NCBI RefSeq assembly: GCF_000025185.1
Contig: NC_013720.1
Coordinates: 3,534,001-3,598,000 of the forward strand
Length of the DNA: 64,000 nucleotides
Direction: 5' to 3'
Source: Pirellula staleyi DSM 6068
GTDB taxonomy: Bacteria; Planctomycetota; Planctomycetia; Pirellulales; Pirellulaceae
Within the stretch, counting starts at the first letter, position 1; every line of letters starts with the position of its first letter. The notes under the pieces are model-generated. The model saw nothing but the letters and a program-made list of their open reading frames with translations, was not told where the DNA came from and made no database searches. The position numbers and the translations under genes were made by a program. Positions 45,090 through 53,765 of this stretch are shown piece after piece.

Positions 45090-46283
45090 ATGAATTCGCC
45101 GAAAGGCGACCTTGAGCTCCCCTCGCGCGAAACTTTAGTTTCCGAGCGCGTGGCGGCCATGCCTGCCAAGCTATCACCGGCGGAAGCTGCTGCTTGGGGC
45201 ATTGCCTTCGGGCTCTTGGCCGCTGTGATCTACACCGTCACCAACTCGTGCTTGCGAGCGGTGAAAGATGTCGACCTGTTTTGGGTCCAGGCGATCAAGG
45301 CAGTTCCAACCGCCATGGCGATGTTCCCATGGATGCTCTGGCAGCAGAGGCGGGGGATCACGATTTGGCCCGGCTGGGGCTCGGTCGTGGCGATCGTGCT
45401 CGGCGGCATGTGTGGGCAAGTTCTCGGCAACGTGTCGTTTCAGTTCTCGCTGGGGGAAATTGGGGTGGCGCTCGCCGTGCCCCTCACCATCGGCGGAATG
45501 ATTGTTTCCGCTGCCACGCTCGGCCGCATTTTTCTTCGCGAGCCGGTCACTTTTCGGGTCGCTGGCTGCTTAGCACTGCTCCTCTTGGCCATCGCAGTGC
45601 TGTCGCTTGGGGCAGACGATGCGCGAAAAAGCGTCGCTGGCGAACGTGCGTCCGCTTGGCAGTTGGTTCTCGGAGTCGGCGCTGCCTGCTTCTCGGGGCT
45701 GGGCTATTCGATCTTAAATGTGCTGCTGCGGTACAAAGTCAGTCGCGGCAATTCGCTCCCCGCCACCCTGTTTATCGTGGCGACTACCGGCATGGTTTGT
45801 CTCGGCTCGGGAACTCTCGCGCGCATCGGCCTCTCGGGAATCGCCGCCACCTCGGCCGAAGATTGGCAGATGATGATCCTCGCTGGGGTGACCAACACGG
45901 TCGCTTTTGTGCTGCTCACGAAGAGTTTGCAGCTGATCAGCGTGGTGTATGTAAACGCCATTAATGCCACTCAGGCGACGATGGCTGCGGTGGCTGGAGT
46001 GCTGGTGTTTGGCGAAGCCCTGTCGCCGTTTTTGATGGTCGGCGTGATCCTCACGATCGTGAGTTTGGTGCTGATGCGAACCCCGCGCCGCGATGCCGCC
46101 ATCGCCGGTGCCACAGCCACCGGAGTGGTTGCCGCTGTCGGAGTCAGGCATGGCATCTCCGCCCCGATCGACACCGCGATTGGTGTCTCCGACTCCAGCG
46201 CAAATGCTTCTGAATCTTCAGGTTCCGCAGCGGTGGCTCCGACGCTACCAGCGGCGATCACGCCCGATCAGTTGGCGTCGTAA
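45090..46283 (+). CDS. EamA/DMT-family transporter
   Basis: I chose the ATG at 45090 because AAGG lies 8 nt before it; the frame extends to an ATG at 45051. The 397-aa protein has ten hydrophobic helices in two EamA repeats (IAFGLLAAVIYTVTNSCLRA and later WQLVLGVGAACFSGLGYSIL, then NAINATQATMAAVAGVLVFG-EALSPF). EamA proteins export or exchange metabolites. The C-terminal 50 residues are an Ala/Thr/Ser-rich, probably disordered tail. It is divergent from the CinA-fusion gene, and substrate is unknown. Confidence 0.85.
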   Translation: MNSPKGDLELPSRETLVSERVAAMPAKLSPAEAAAWGIAFGLLAAVIYTVTNSCLRAVKDVDLFWVQAIKAVPTAMAMFPWMLWQQRRGITIWPGWGSVVAIVLGGMCGQVLGNVSFQFSLGEIGVALAVPLTIGGMIVSAATLGRIFLREPVTFRVAGCLALLLLAIAVLSLGADDARKSVAGERASAWQLVLGVGAACFSGLGYSILNVLLRYKVSRGNSLPATLFIVATTGMVCLGSGTLARIGLSGIAATSAEDWQMMILAGVTNTVAFVLLTKSLQLISVVYVNAINATQATMAAVAGVLVFGEALSPFLMVGVILTIVSLVLMRTPRRDAAIAGATATGVVAAVGVRHGISAPIDTAIGVSDSSANASESSGSAAVAPTLPAAITPDQLAS

Positions 46284-46495
46284 AGAGCATCTCTCGCGGG
46301 TCAGAGCGCTTGCTGGGAGATAGCTACGAGCTGAACCGCAAGTCGGTGTTTTAGCTACCTGCGGATCTACCTTGAGCAGTCGCGCCAGAGGCCGCTCGAA
46401 CTTCGCCCGGCTAAGAAAATGAGTGGCTGTGGGCTAATGAAACGTAGAGGCGTAGCGGAGTAGAAATTCCCGCTACAAGTTAGTTGCTCGCGCGA

Positions 46496-46690
46496 TTATC
46501 GCGACGACTGAGCGGCTGGACGCCGATCGGGAAATCGCTTTTCGAGGTCAGCTAGTTGAGCCGACAGATCGAGATCGAAATGATTCCAGGCCTCGTTCGA
46601 CGAGTCGAAATCGATCGTCACCTCTTCCACCATCGTGGTGGTGATGGTGGGGCGAAGCGTTTCAAGGCTGCCATTTGGTGTGCGATTCAT
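46496..46690 (-). CDS. Small hypothetical protein, 64 aa
   Basis: The frame from the ATG at 46690, with GGGAAAAGG upstream, gives MNRTPNGSLETLRPTITTTM then VEEVTIDFDSSNEAWNHFDL and DLSAQLADLEKRFPDRR. It is acidic with a helical end. I know no family. It is short, so it may not be a real gene, although composition and upstream Shine-Dalgarno-like sequence favour one. Confidence 0.45.
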   Translation of the reverse strand: MNRTPNGSLETLRPTITTTMVEEVTIDFDSSNEAWNHFDLDLSAQLADLEKRFPDRRPAAQSSR

Positions 46691-47191
46691 GGCGGTAACC
46701 TTTTCCCTGGAGATGATCTTCCGTGGAGGTAACCCAACAGGCAGTCTACGTGCTGCCATATGACAGCAGTGCAACTGCCGTGCCTTCCGTGACATCCATC
46801 TGCAGTGGTTAGTTCCTAACGTTATCGTCAGGAACCACTTAGGTGGGTATCAGCCGCCTATTTCACCCCTCGATTGCCCTCGAGAGGGTTTGACGGATGT
46901 CTCAAAAAGACGACAGCCGTCTCTTTTTGTAACGGCAAATCGCTCGAACCACCTAGATCGCTTCTGGCCCGTCGAATGATTTTTCGAGAAAACGTGGCGA
47001 CCAACTTCACTGCAAACGGTACGAAACGCAAGGTCGCATGAAATTCTCGGCCGCAAGGCGATTGCCTTAGATGCAGCGGTGCGATGGTTTACCGACGCAG
47101 AACGGGCGGAATATTCGCTCGGCTGCGGGATCATGTACCGGGCAGGCGATTTTTAGGCGGCCAGTGACAGCAGCGGGTGAAACAGCGCGCG
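46691..47191. other. Noncoding stretch
   Basis: No supportable gene, RNA or repeat is evident here. A 94-codon frame on the minus strand at 46850-47134 has no recognisable domain and no ribosome-binding site. Confidence 0.3.
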
Positions 47192-47755
47192 ATGGAAATC
47201 AATCCGTATCAAGTGACTAGTCTCGCAACGGGAGAAGGTGACTTCAATCGCCTTCCGCGCGATATCGCCCTGCGTCAATTTCAGCAGACCTTTGCCCTGC
47301 TCCTCGTGGCGGCGCTGGTGAACTACGTGGCGTTCGACTGGCTCATCATTGGCCAGATGAACATCGCCTACTCGCTGAAAATGATCTACCGAGGTGTGAA
47401 CTTGTTTTGGTTCGGCGTCGGTGGAGCAGCGATTTGGTACGGAGGTCTGCCGCTGCTCGAAGGGGTGAGCGCGATGCTGCGATCCGTTTTCGCCCCGCGC
47501 GTCGATCGCCAGGCGTGGCAGGGAGTGCTCTATCAGTTCGTCGCACTTGCGCGCTGGTGGGCCATTGCGTGCGCCCTCGTTTGGCTGATGTGGGTCGGCA
47601 TGTTCTACGGCAACGAAGGATACTCGTCGCGCCTGCTGGCCACGCTCTTCACTTGGCTTGTCGCGGGGCTGATCAGCGTGCGGCTGCTGTGGGGGCTCTG
47701 CAGCGGCTGGGTGCGACTCGCTTGGCGCAGTGGCGAGCCACTCGTCTCGCGTTAG
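47192..47755 (+). CDS. Hypothetical membrane protein
   Basis: The 187-aa product from the ATG at 47192 begins MEINPYQVTSLATGEGDFNR, a style common in planctomycete membrane proteins, and has four hydrophobic segments: FALLLVAALVNYVAFDWLII, GVNLFWFGVGGAAIWYGGLP, WWAIACALVWLMWVGMFYG and LLATLFTWLVAGLISVRLLW. No enzymatic motif is visible. A GTG five codons upstream is possible. It stands between noncoding stretches with no operon partner. Function is unknown. Confidence 0.6.
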   Translation: MEINPYQVTSLATGEGDFNRLPRDIALRQFQQTFALLLVAALVNYVAFDWLIIGQMNIAYSLKMIYRGVNLFWFGVGGAAIWYGGLPLLEGVSAMLRSVFAPRVDRQAWQGVLYQFVALARWWAIACALVWLMWVGMFYGNEGYSSRLLATLFTWLVAGLISVRLLWGLCSGWVRLAWRSGEPLVSR

Positions 47756-48379
47756 GGTGCTCGCCCCACTTCTTCACTCGACGCCCATCGCCGTCGTTTC
47801 TTTTTTTCATGGCGCAACGTCCACGCATGAAATGCCCTGCGCTATTGTCTCTACGCATTAGTTTTTTATTTGACAAAAAACCGTGTCTTGCCTTGTAGAC
47901 GCAACATTGAAGTCGGGTCCAGCGTGGATCGTCTTCCTGTCGCATTCAAGTAGCTAAGGCATGCATACAGAATGGCTGTTTTTTGTTGCGAGAATATTGA
48001 TAAGTGCAAGAAAAAACTTCAAAGGTAAACGCACCTTTAAGGCTGTATGTTCACGTGCGTTTGTATAGGGTTTTAATTCTAAAAAGCGCAATAAATGCTT
48101 CTACCCACAAGTCTCATCGATTTGATTGATTTGTGTATTGAAGGATTGGATCGAATACCTAATATTGAGGGGCTGGCGGTAACGCTTTTGTAACGTCTCG
48201 TAGCATTCTGGCGCTCATTGTCGGTGACGTTATGGCTCGTTGCCCGGTAGTGAAATTCTATTGGCTCTAAACATCGATTCACGGTGAATATCTGCCAACG
48301 AGTTTTTCTGGCTAGTTGGAATTGTTAGCTGATTGTCCTGTTGCCCATTTATTCATTTCATCTTGCGAAGGACCTCTCC
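47756..48379. other. AT-rich intergenic stretch
   Basis: This 620-bp gap is notably AT-rich, for example around 47860-48080, compared with the rest of the window. I see no gene; the right end presumably carries the DUF1559 promoter. AAGGACCTCTCC before the next ATG is the ribosome-binding region. Confidence 0.35.
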
Positions 48380-49432
48380 ATGTCCCGCGTTTCTGTCTCG
48401 AAGTCCCGGCGTGGTTTCACGCTCGTCGAACTGCTGGTGGTGATCGCCATCATTGGCGTCCTAGTAGCTCTGCTACTTCCCGCTGTTCAAGCTGCCCGCG
48501 AAGCAGCTCGTCGCATGAGCTGCTCGAACAACTTCAAGCAGTTTGGTATCGCGCTCCATAATCACCACGATATTCGCGGCTATATGCCTTATCGTGAAGG
48601 GCGTTTTCCAGCGGCCAACGCCACGGACCGGAAGAGTGGTTTGGTCGATTTGCTCCCATTTATGGAGCAGACAGCACTTTATGACCAAATCGCGGCGCCG
48701 CTCACGGTTGGTTCAACTACCTTTCCCGGAGGTGGTCCTGTTCCATGGGATGGTGCCTATCCGGCTTGGCTGGTCTCGGTGAAAGGGTTTTATTGTCCTT
48801 CCGATCTGCCACCTCCTTCGTCGGGTCTGGCGCACACGAACTATATGTTCAGCAGTGGCGACTCGATCGATCTGCACTACTCGACGGGGCAGAGCCGAGG
48901 CATGTTCGGCTACGATACCACCGTGGGCTCGGCACGAGGCTTTACGTTTGCTCAAGTCACCGATGGTCTCTCCAACACGATTGCGATGTCAGAACGTCGT
49001 CGTCCGAGCACCGGCGTTGCCGTGACGATGACTGGCAAGCAAGGGAGCGCCTGGTTCACCACCCCGAACGGCTGTTTGTCGCAATTTAATCGGACCACCA
49101 AAGTGTGGGCAATTTCCAACGCAGGTTGGGCCGGTGTCCGCTGGGCCGACGGCGGCATGGGCTTTGGTGGTCTTACCACCAACGCACCACCAAACTCGGT
49201 TTCGTGCGCGCACAACGATCACGATGCCCAGAACGGACTCTATCCACCCAGCAGCAATCATCCCAACGGTGTGATGGCGCTGATGGGGGATGGTTCGGTC
49301 CGCTTTCTCTCTCAGAACATCAACTGTGGCGATCTCGACGCTGTTGGCACTGCTTTGAGCGGGCCGAGCCCATTCGGTGTGTTTGGCGCCATGGGGACCC
49401 GTAACGGTGGCGAGGCAACCTCGATCGAATAA
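48380..49432 (+). CDS. DUF1559 protein, first copy of a tandem pair
   Basis: The 350-aa protein has AAGGA upstream, the leader [20 protein letters not shown] and the family block [20 protein letters not shown]. The C-terminus has [20 protein letters not shown]. Over its length it is very similar to the DUF1559 protein at 50569 (most differences lie in residues 60-130 and at variable surface residues), and each is followed by a small lipoprotein gene. The pair therefore arose by tandem duplication of a two-gene unit. It is probably a pseudopilin-like envelope protein. Confidence 0.93.
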   Translation: MSRVSVSKSRRGFTLVELLVVIAIIGVLVALLLPAVQAAREAARRMSCSNNFKQFGIALHNHHDIRGYMPYREGRFPAANATDRKSGLVDLLPFMEQTALYDQIAAPLTVGSTTFPGGGPVPWDGAYPAWLVSVKGFYCPSDLPPPSSGLAHTNYMFSSGDSIDLHYSTGQSRGMFGYDTTVGSARGFTFAQVTDGLSNTIAMSERRRPSTGVAVTMTGKQGSAWFTTPNGCLSQFNRTTKVWAISNAGWAGVRWADGGMGFGGLTTNAPPNSVSCAHNDHDAQNGLYPPSSNHPNGVMALMGDGSVRFLSQNINCGDLDAVGTALSGPSPFGVFGAMGTRNGGEATSIE

Positions 49433-49562
49433 CGCTGCTTGAACTGGCGACATCGATTGCCATTCAGTTCGCCTGAAAATGCATCACTTCTTCGCCTCGC
49501 CAGCCTGAGGATTCTCCTCGGGTTGGCGAGGTTTTCCTTTGGAATTCCAAGGTCTCTCTCCC

Positions 49563-50015
49563 ATGAACAGTCTCGTTTTACGTTCCTGCTGGTTTTCCCT
49601 TTCGGCCCTGGTGGTGGCGCTGGTTGGCTGTGGCAGCAGCGGCCCTCCCGGCCCCGAGCAATTGCCGACGGTTCCAGCCAGTGGCACGGTGATGTATCGC
49701 GGCACGCCGATTGGCAACGCCTCGGTTTCGTTTCAGCGCTCCGATGGCAAAGCGGTTTCGGTAGCCACCACCGGTGCCGACGGCAAGTTCAGCCTGATGA
49801 CCTACGGCGATAAGACCGGAGCTCCTGCTGGCGACTACCGTGTGACGGTGGCGGTGAGTGGTGCTGTGGAAATCGAGCCCGGTGTGCTCGCTCCTGAACC
49901 ACCAGGAGGCTTTCAGTCGCCGATTCCACTCCGTTACGCCGATCCGACACAAACCGATCTGGTGGTGAACATTCCGGAAGCTGGCAATACCAGCATCACG
50001 CTCGACCTGAAGTAG
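49563..50015 (+). CDS. Small lipoprotein with carboxypeptidase-regulatory-like fold, copy 1
   Basis: The 150-aa protein has a signal (SLSALVVALVGC, lipobox Cys near residue 23), then GSSGPPGPEQLPTVPASGTV, and repeated beta-strand units (VMYRGTPIGNASVSFQRSD, KFSLMTYGDKTGAPAGDYR). It belongs to the class of planctomycete lipoproteins with a carboxypeptidase-regulatory or transthyretin-like domain. From about 49649 to 50013 its DNA is almost identical to 51892-52264 of the second copy, with only a handful of changes. That is much closer than the upstream DUF1559 genes, which indicates recent gene conversion. Its partner is the DUF1559 protein upstream. Confidence 0.8.
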   Translation: MNSLVLRSCWFSLSALVVALVGCGSSGPPGPEQLPTVPASGTVMYRGTPIGNASVSFQRSDGKAVSVATTGADGKFSLMTYGDKTGAPAGDYRVTVAVSGAVEIEPGVLAPEPPGGFQSPIPLRYADPTQTDLVVNIPEAGNTSITLDLK

Positions 50016-50046
50016 ATCAGCTAGCGATCAATCTCCAGGTGTCTTT

Positions 50047-50075
50047 GGGTGGCACTGCTGGCTTGTCCAGCAGTG
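50047..50075. repeat. Dispersed intergenic palindromic repeat, copy 4
   Basis: GGGTGGCACTGCTGGCTTGT and then CCAGCAGTG form a hairpin that matches the reverse complement of 3901-3928. Confidence 0.55.
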
Positions 50076-50164
50076 AGAATCGCTGTAACAGGTTTGCGAT
50101 CGATTCTCGCTAAAAAACTTCCGAGCTGGCAACTGTCCGGCTCGTGATCGAAAGTTGCTTCGGA

Positions 50165-50195
50165 GGGGGCCAGTCACCGACTGAGCCCCTTTTTT
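50165..50195 (+). terminator. Intrinsic terminator after the first DUF1559-lipoprotein pair
   Basis: GGGGC-CAGTC (50166-50175) pairs with GACTG-A-GCCCC (50179-50189) around a 3-nt loop and is followed by TTTTTT (50190-50195). Confidence 0.75.
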
Positions 50196-50568
50196 CGTGC
50201 CTCTATCTGCGGCCGACCGCTCGCGACAGGCAATCGCGGAGCATTTTCTTGCGTAGGCACTCCTCCGGATGGCGATTTATGGCGGGCATGTTGTCATTCA
50301 AGCTAAATAATCGTGCGTTAACGGCGATTAATGGTCCACTGGCTTTGAAGGGAGTGTCGCCCGCATTGGTGTAACCAGTTGCCGGATAAGGACATAGAGA
50401 GAGATCGGCAAGGAAGTTTTTTTCTCAATTTTCAATAATCATGCGGGTTAATTATTGACAGTTTCCTCGCCAAGATGCGATTCTCAGTGGTGCAGTCCAC
50501 CGCAGTGTCCAGACGGCGGTGCTGTTCTTATTCGCTTTTTTCTTTTCGTTGTCTCTTGGGGCCTCTCC
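50196..50568. other. Intergenic stretch before the second tandem unit
   Basis: I see no gene here. It carries the expected promoter of the second DUF1559 gene. An AT-rich segment (50425-50470) is consistent with that. Confidence 0.3.
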
Positions 50569-51627
50569 ATGTCTATTTCTTGTTCCAGTCTGCGCGCTCG
50601 ACGAGGTTTTACACTTGTCGAACTGCTGGTGGTGATCGCCATCATTGGTGTCCTTGTGGCACTGCTTCTTCCCGCTGTCCAGGCTGCTCGCGAAGCAGCC
50701 CGTCGCATGAGCTGCTCGAACAACTTCAAGCAACTTGGTATTGCGATCCACAACCATCACGACATCCGTGGCTTCATGCCATTTCGTGAAGGTATGTTCA
50801 TCGACCCAGCGAGCTACGGGGGTCGCAAGAGTGGTCTGGTGGAACTGCTTCCGTTCATGGAACAGAAGTCGCTCTACGACCAAATCTTTAGCCCGCTGAC
50901 GATCGGCAGCACCACCTACGCTCCTGGTGGCCCTGAGCCATGGAATGGTTCGTACACCCCCTGGCAGGTGCCAGTGAAGGGGTTCTATTGCCCCTCCGAT
51001 CTGCCTCCTCCCTCGTCGGGCATCAAGCACACGAACTATATGTTCAGCAGCGGCGACTCGATCGACCTCCATACGTCGAACGGTGTCAGCCGCGGTATGT
51101 TCGGCAAAGACACTTCGAGCCGCGATGTGAAGGGTTTCACCTTTGCTCAAGTGACCGATGGTCTCTCCAACACGATTGCGATGTCGGAACGTCGTCGTCC
51201 CAGCACCGGCATTGAAGCGACCATGACGGGTCAGCAAGGTAGTGCCTGGTTCACGACTCCCAACGGCTGCTTGTCGCAGTACAACCGCACCACGAAGACT
51301 TGGGCGATCACTCGCTCGGCTTGGGCCGGTGTACGCTGGGCCGACGGTGGGATGGGCTTTGGTGGTCTCACCACCAATGCACCACCGAACTCGGTTTCGT
51401 GTGCCCACAATGCTCACGATGCCCAGAACGGCCTTTATCCACCGAGCAGCAATCACCCCAACGGTGTGATGGCCGCGATGGGCGACGGTTCGGTCCGCTT
51501 CATCTCGCAGAACATCAACTGCGGTAACCTCGACGCCAATGGCACAGCGATCAGCGGTCCTAGCCCGTTTGGTGTGTTCGGCGCTATGGGCAGCCGCAAC
51601 GGTGGCGAAGCAACCTCGATCGAATAG
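50569..51627 (+). CDS. DUF1559 protein, second copy of the tandem pair
   Basis: The 352-aa product is set to the ATG that gives the leader [20 protein letters not shown], since the longer frame adds 38 residues before the pilin signal. The block [20 protein letters not shown] and the C-terminal [20 protein letters not shown] are as in copy 1. Differences cluster in the surface half of the protein (TFSPLTIGSTTYAPGGPEP against [18 protein letters not shown]). The DNA identity to copy 1 is lower than that of the linked lipoprotein genes, so the two parts of the unit did not evolve together. Confidence 0.93.
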   Translation: MSISCSSLRARRGFTLVELLVVIAIIGVLVALLLPAVQAAREAARRMSCSNNFKQLGIAIHNHHDIRGFMPFREGMFIDPASYGGRKSGLVELLPFMEQKSLYDQIFSPLTIGSTTYAPGGPEPWNGSYTPWQVPVKGFYCPSDLPPPSSGIKHTNYMFSSGDSIDLHTSNGVSRGMFGKDTSSRDVKGFTFAQVTDGLSNTIAMSERRRPSTGIEATMTGQQGSAWFTTPNGCLSQYNRTTKTWAITRSAWAGVRWADGGMGFGGLTTNAPPNSVSCAHNAHDAQNGLYPPSSNHPNGVMAAMGDGSVRFISQNINCGNLDANGTAISGPSPFGVFGAMGSRNGGEATSIE

Positions 51628-51819
51628 TTCGATTGAAAAGCCGAATCGCTGGCAGTTAGTCGTCAGCATTTTTTGCGTAACTTGAGGCCTCGTCACCGCT
51701 TGTGTGGCGAGGCTTTCTTCGTCGCCGACGCCATGCTGTCGCCGACATCACCGAACTGCTGGCGACGGTTCGTCCCCCCTCGTTTTCCCGATTCCAAGCT
51801 CTCCTTAGGAATATCTTCC

Positions 51820-52266
51820 TTGCGACAATCCATTTCTCTGTTGGTGGTCACTTTGGCAGCGGCCTTTGCCTTCGTCGGGTGCAGCGATAGCGGCCCACCC
51901 GGCCCCGAGCAATTGCCGACGGTTCCAGCCAGTGGCACGGTGATGTATCGCGGCACGCCGATTGGCAACGCCTCGGTTTCGTTTCAGCGCTCCGATGGCA
52001 AAGCGGTTTCGGTAGCCACCACCGGTGCCGACGGCAAGTTCAGCCTGATGACCTACGGCGATAAGGCCGGGGCTCCTGCGGGCGACTATCGTGTGACGGT
52101 GGCGGTGAGTGGTGCTGTGGAAATCGAGCCCGGTGTGCTCGCTCCTGAACCACCGGGAGGCTTTCAGTCGCCGATTCCACTCCGTTACGCCGATCCGACA
52201 CAAACCGATCTGGTGGTGAACATTCCGGAAGCTGGCAATACCAGCATCACGCTCGACCTGAAGTAG
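51820..52266 (+). CDS. Small lipoprotein with carboxypeptidase-regulatory-like fold, copy 2
   Basis: I chose the TTG at 51820, with AGGA 11 nt upstream, because it gives a normal lipoprotein signal (LRQSISLLVVTLAAAFAFVG-C). The frame runs further upstream to an ATG at 51733, which would make an unusually long N-terminus. From residue 24 the protein equals copy 1 almost residue for residue (SGPPGPEQLPTVPASGTV), but its signal peptide is unrelated. So the mature part was homogenised between the copies while the N-terminus was not. It ends just before a terminator. Confidence 0.7.
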   Translation: MRQSISLLVVTLAAAFAFVGCSDSGPPGPEQLPTVPASGTVMYRGTPIGNASVSFQRSDGKAVSVATTGADGKFSLMTYGDKAGAPAGDYRVTVAVSGAVEIEPGVLAPEPPGGFQSPIPLRYADPTQTDLVVNIPEAGNTSITLDLK

Positions 52267-52326
52267 TGCCGAAGGTCGATCGATGTTCTAGCGATTAGCC
52301 AGCCGGGTTAGCGTGCGGACAAATCC

Positions 52327-52379
52327 AAACGGGGCAGGGCGCGGGGGGAACCATTCCTGACGCTCTGTCCCGTTTTTTT
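52327..52379 (+). terminator. Intrinsic terminator after the second DUF1559-lipoprotein pair
   Basis: AAACGGGGCAGGGCG (52327-52341) pairs with CGCTCTGTCCCGTTT (52361-52375) with two G-U pairs, and a run of seven T follows at 52373-52379. Confidence 0.7.
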
Positions 52380-52666
52380 CATGCGCCGAGCGGACCTGCA
52401 GCGAGCTGCTCTGCTATCTGATGGCAAAGCTCCGCCCGCCTTCACGGGAAGCCGCAATCCCGAACCTCGTTTTTCGCCGATGGTGCGTAACTCTTGAGGA
52501 AAAGCGGCGGGAGCTAGAAAAATATCAACAGCCGTCACAAGACTTCGACTTTCCAGGCGAACTATCCCTTATGACCTGCGACGTCCGCAGGATGGATTTC
52601 TCGCCACGGAAGCCCCGTCACCCCCACAACTTCCGTGCGAGCGGCTGAAAGAGGAGGGCCGAAGTC
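52380..52666. other. Intergenic stretch
   Basis: Nothing recognisable except the ribosome-binding site GGAGGG before the gene at 52667. Confidence 0.3.
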
Positions 52667-53467
52667 ATGTTGAAAAAAGGTATTCTGATTGGGTCTGCTG
52701 TGGCGCTTCTGCTCGGTCTGTTCTTTGGCCGCGACGCAGTGAGCTACGCCACCACCAGCATGGGCTGGGTTCGCGACAGTGTTCGTGAAAGTGTGCCGGT
52801 GGAATTCGAAATCGAGCGTGCTCGTCGGATGATCAAGGATCTCGATCCTGAAGTCCGTCGCAACATGCACCTGATTGCTCGCGAAGAGGTCGAAGTGCAA
52901 GGTCTCCGCGAACAGCTCGAAAAGGGCGAGAAGCAGCTGACCAAAAATCGCTCGGACATCGAACGCTTGAACACCGACCTGAAGCGTGGCGACAGCACGT
53001 TTGTGTACTGCGGCAAGCAATACACGCAAAAGCAAGTCGAAACCGATCTGAGCAATCGTTTCGAGCAGTTCAAAGTGCGTGAGCAAACGCTCGAAAAGCT
53101 CGAGCAAATCCTGGAAGCTCGCGAACGTGGTTTGACCGCTGGTCGCGAAAAGCTCAAGGCGATGCAAGCTGCCAAACAGCAACTGGAAGTGAATGTTGCC
53201 AACCTCGAAGCACGCCTCGAGATGGTGAAAGTGGCCCAGTCGACGAGCGAATTCAATTTCGACGACAGCCAACTGGCTCGCACCAAGGACCTGGTAAAGG
53301 AAATTGGGGCCCGCATCGATGTCGCCGAGAAGCTGGTGAACGCTGAAACCGTGAGCCCCGGCCAGATCAACCTGGAAGAGGAAGACACCACGAGCATCAC
53401 CGAGCAAGTGACCGCTTATTTGAGTGGCGAAAGCAAGGAAGATCACGTCGCCGTGCAGCTCGACTAG
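52667..53467 (+). CDS. Membrane-anchored coiled-coil protein
   Basis: GGAGGG lies 7 nt before the ATG. The 266-aa protein has one N-terminal membrane segment (GILIGSAVALLLGLFFG) and then about 200 residues of heptad-rich helix (VEVQGLREQLEKGEKQLTKN, LEKLEQILEARERGLTAGRE, LEVNVANLEARLEMVKVAQS). It is probably anchored in the inner membrane with a cytoplasmic or periplasmic coiled coil. There is a Cys-x-x-x-x-Tyr segment (VYCGKQYTQKQVETDLSNR). PspA/IM30-like proteins look similar but I see no firm match. It heads the signalling cluster that follows on the same strand. Confidence 0.65.
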   Translation: MLKKGILIGSAVALLLGLFFGRDAVSYATTSMGWVRDSVRESVPVEFEIERARRMIKDLDPEVRRNMHLIAREEVEVQGLREQLEKGEKQLTKNRSDIERLNTDLKRGDSTFVYCGKQYTQKQVETDLSNRFEQFKVREQTLEKLEQILEARERGLTAGREKLKAMQAAKQQLEVNVANLEARLEMVKVAQSTSEFNFDDSQLARTKDLVKEIGARIDVAEKLVNAETVSPGQINLEEEDTTSITEQVTAYLSGESKEDHVAVQLD

Positions 53468-53765
53468 TCTCGAGCAGCTTATCGACCCTGGCACTCGGAT
53501 GTGCCAGATGTAAAACTTAGACGTCACCTGCCCGCCGACGATTTCTTTGGAAGAATCTCGGCGATACCCTGAAGCGAGTGACGAATACCCAGCGGGGCTA
53601 AAGCGACGCGAGTTGGCTTCTAGCCCTGCTTGTGGTTTTCTAGCAAGTCAGATTCGAGCCGAGCAAGTTTCGGGTTACACTCGGAAAGGCTCGATTGCCA
53701 TGCAGCTGGCCCCTCTCGTTTCTCGAATCCTCCCCGCGACGGAGTAGCGAACAATCGCTTCCATC

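Noticed and set aside
46850-47134. 94-codon minus-strand frame
   Set aside because: No ribosome-binding site, no known motif, and amino acid composition is not protein-like.
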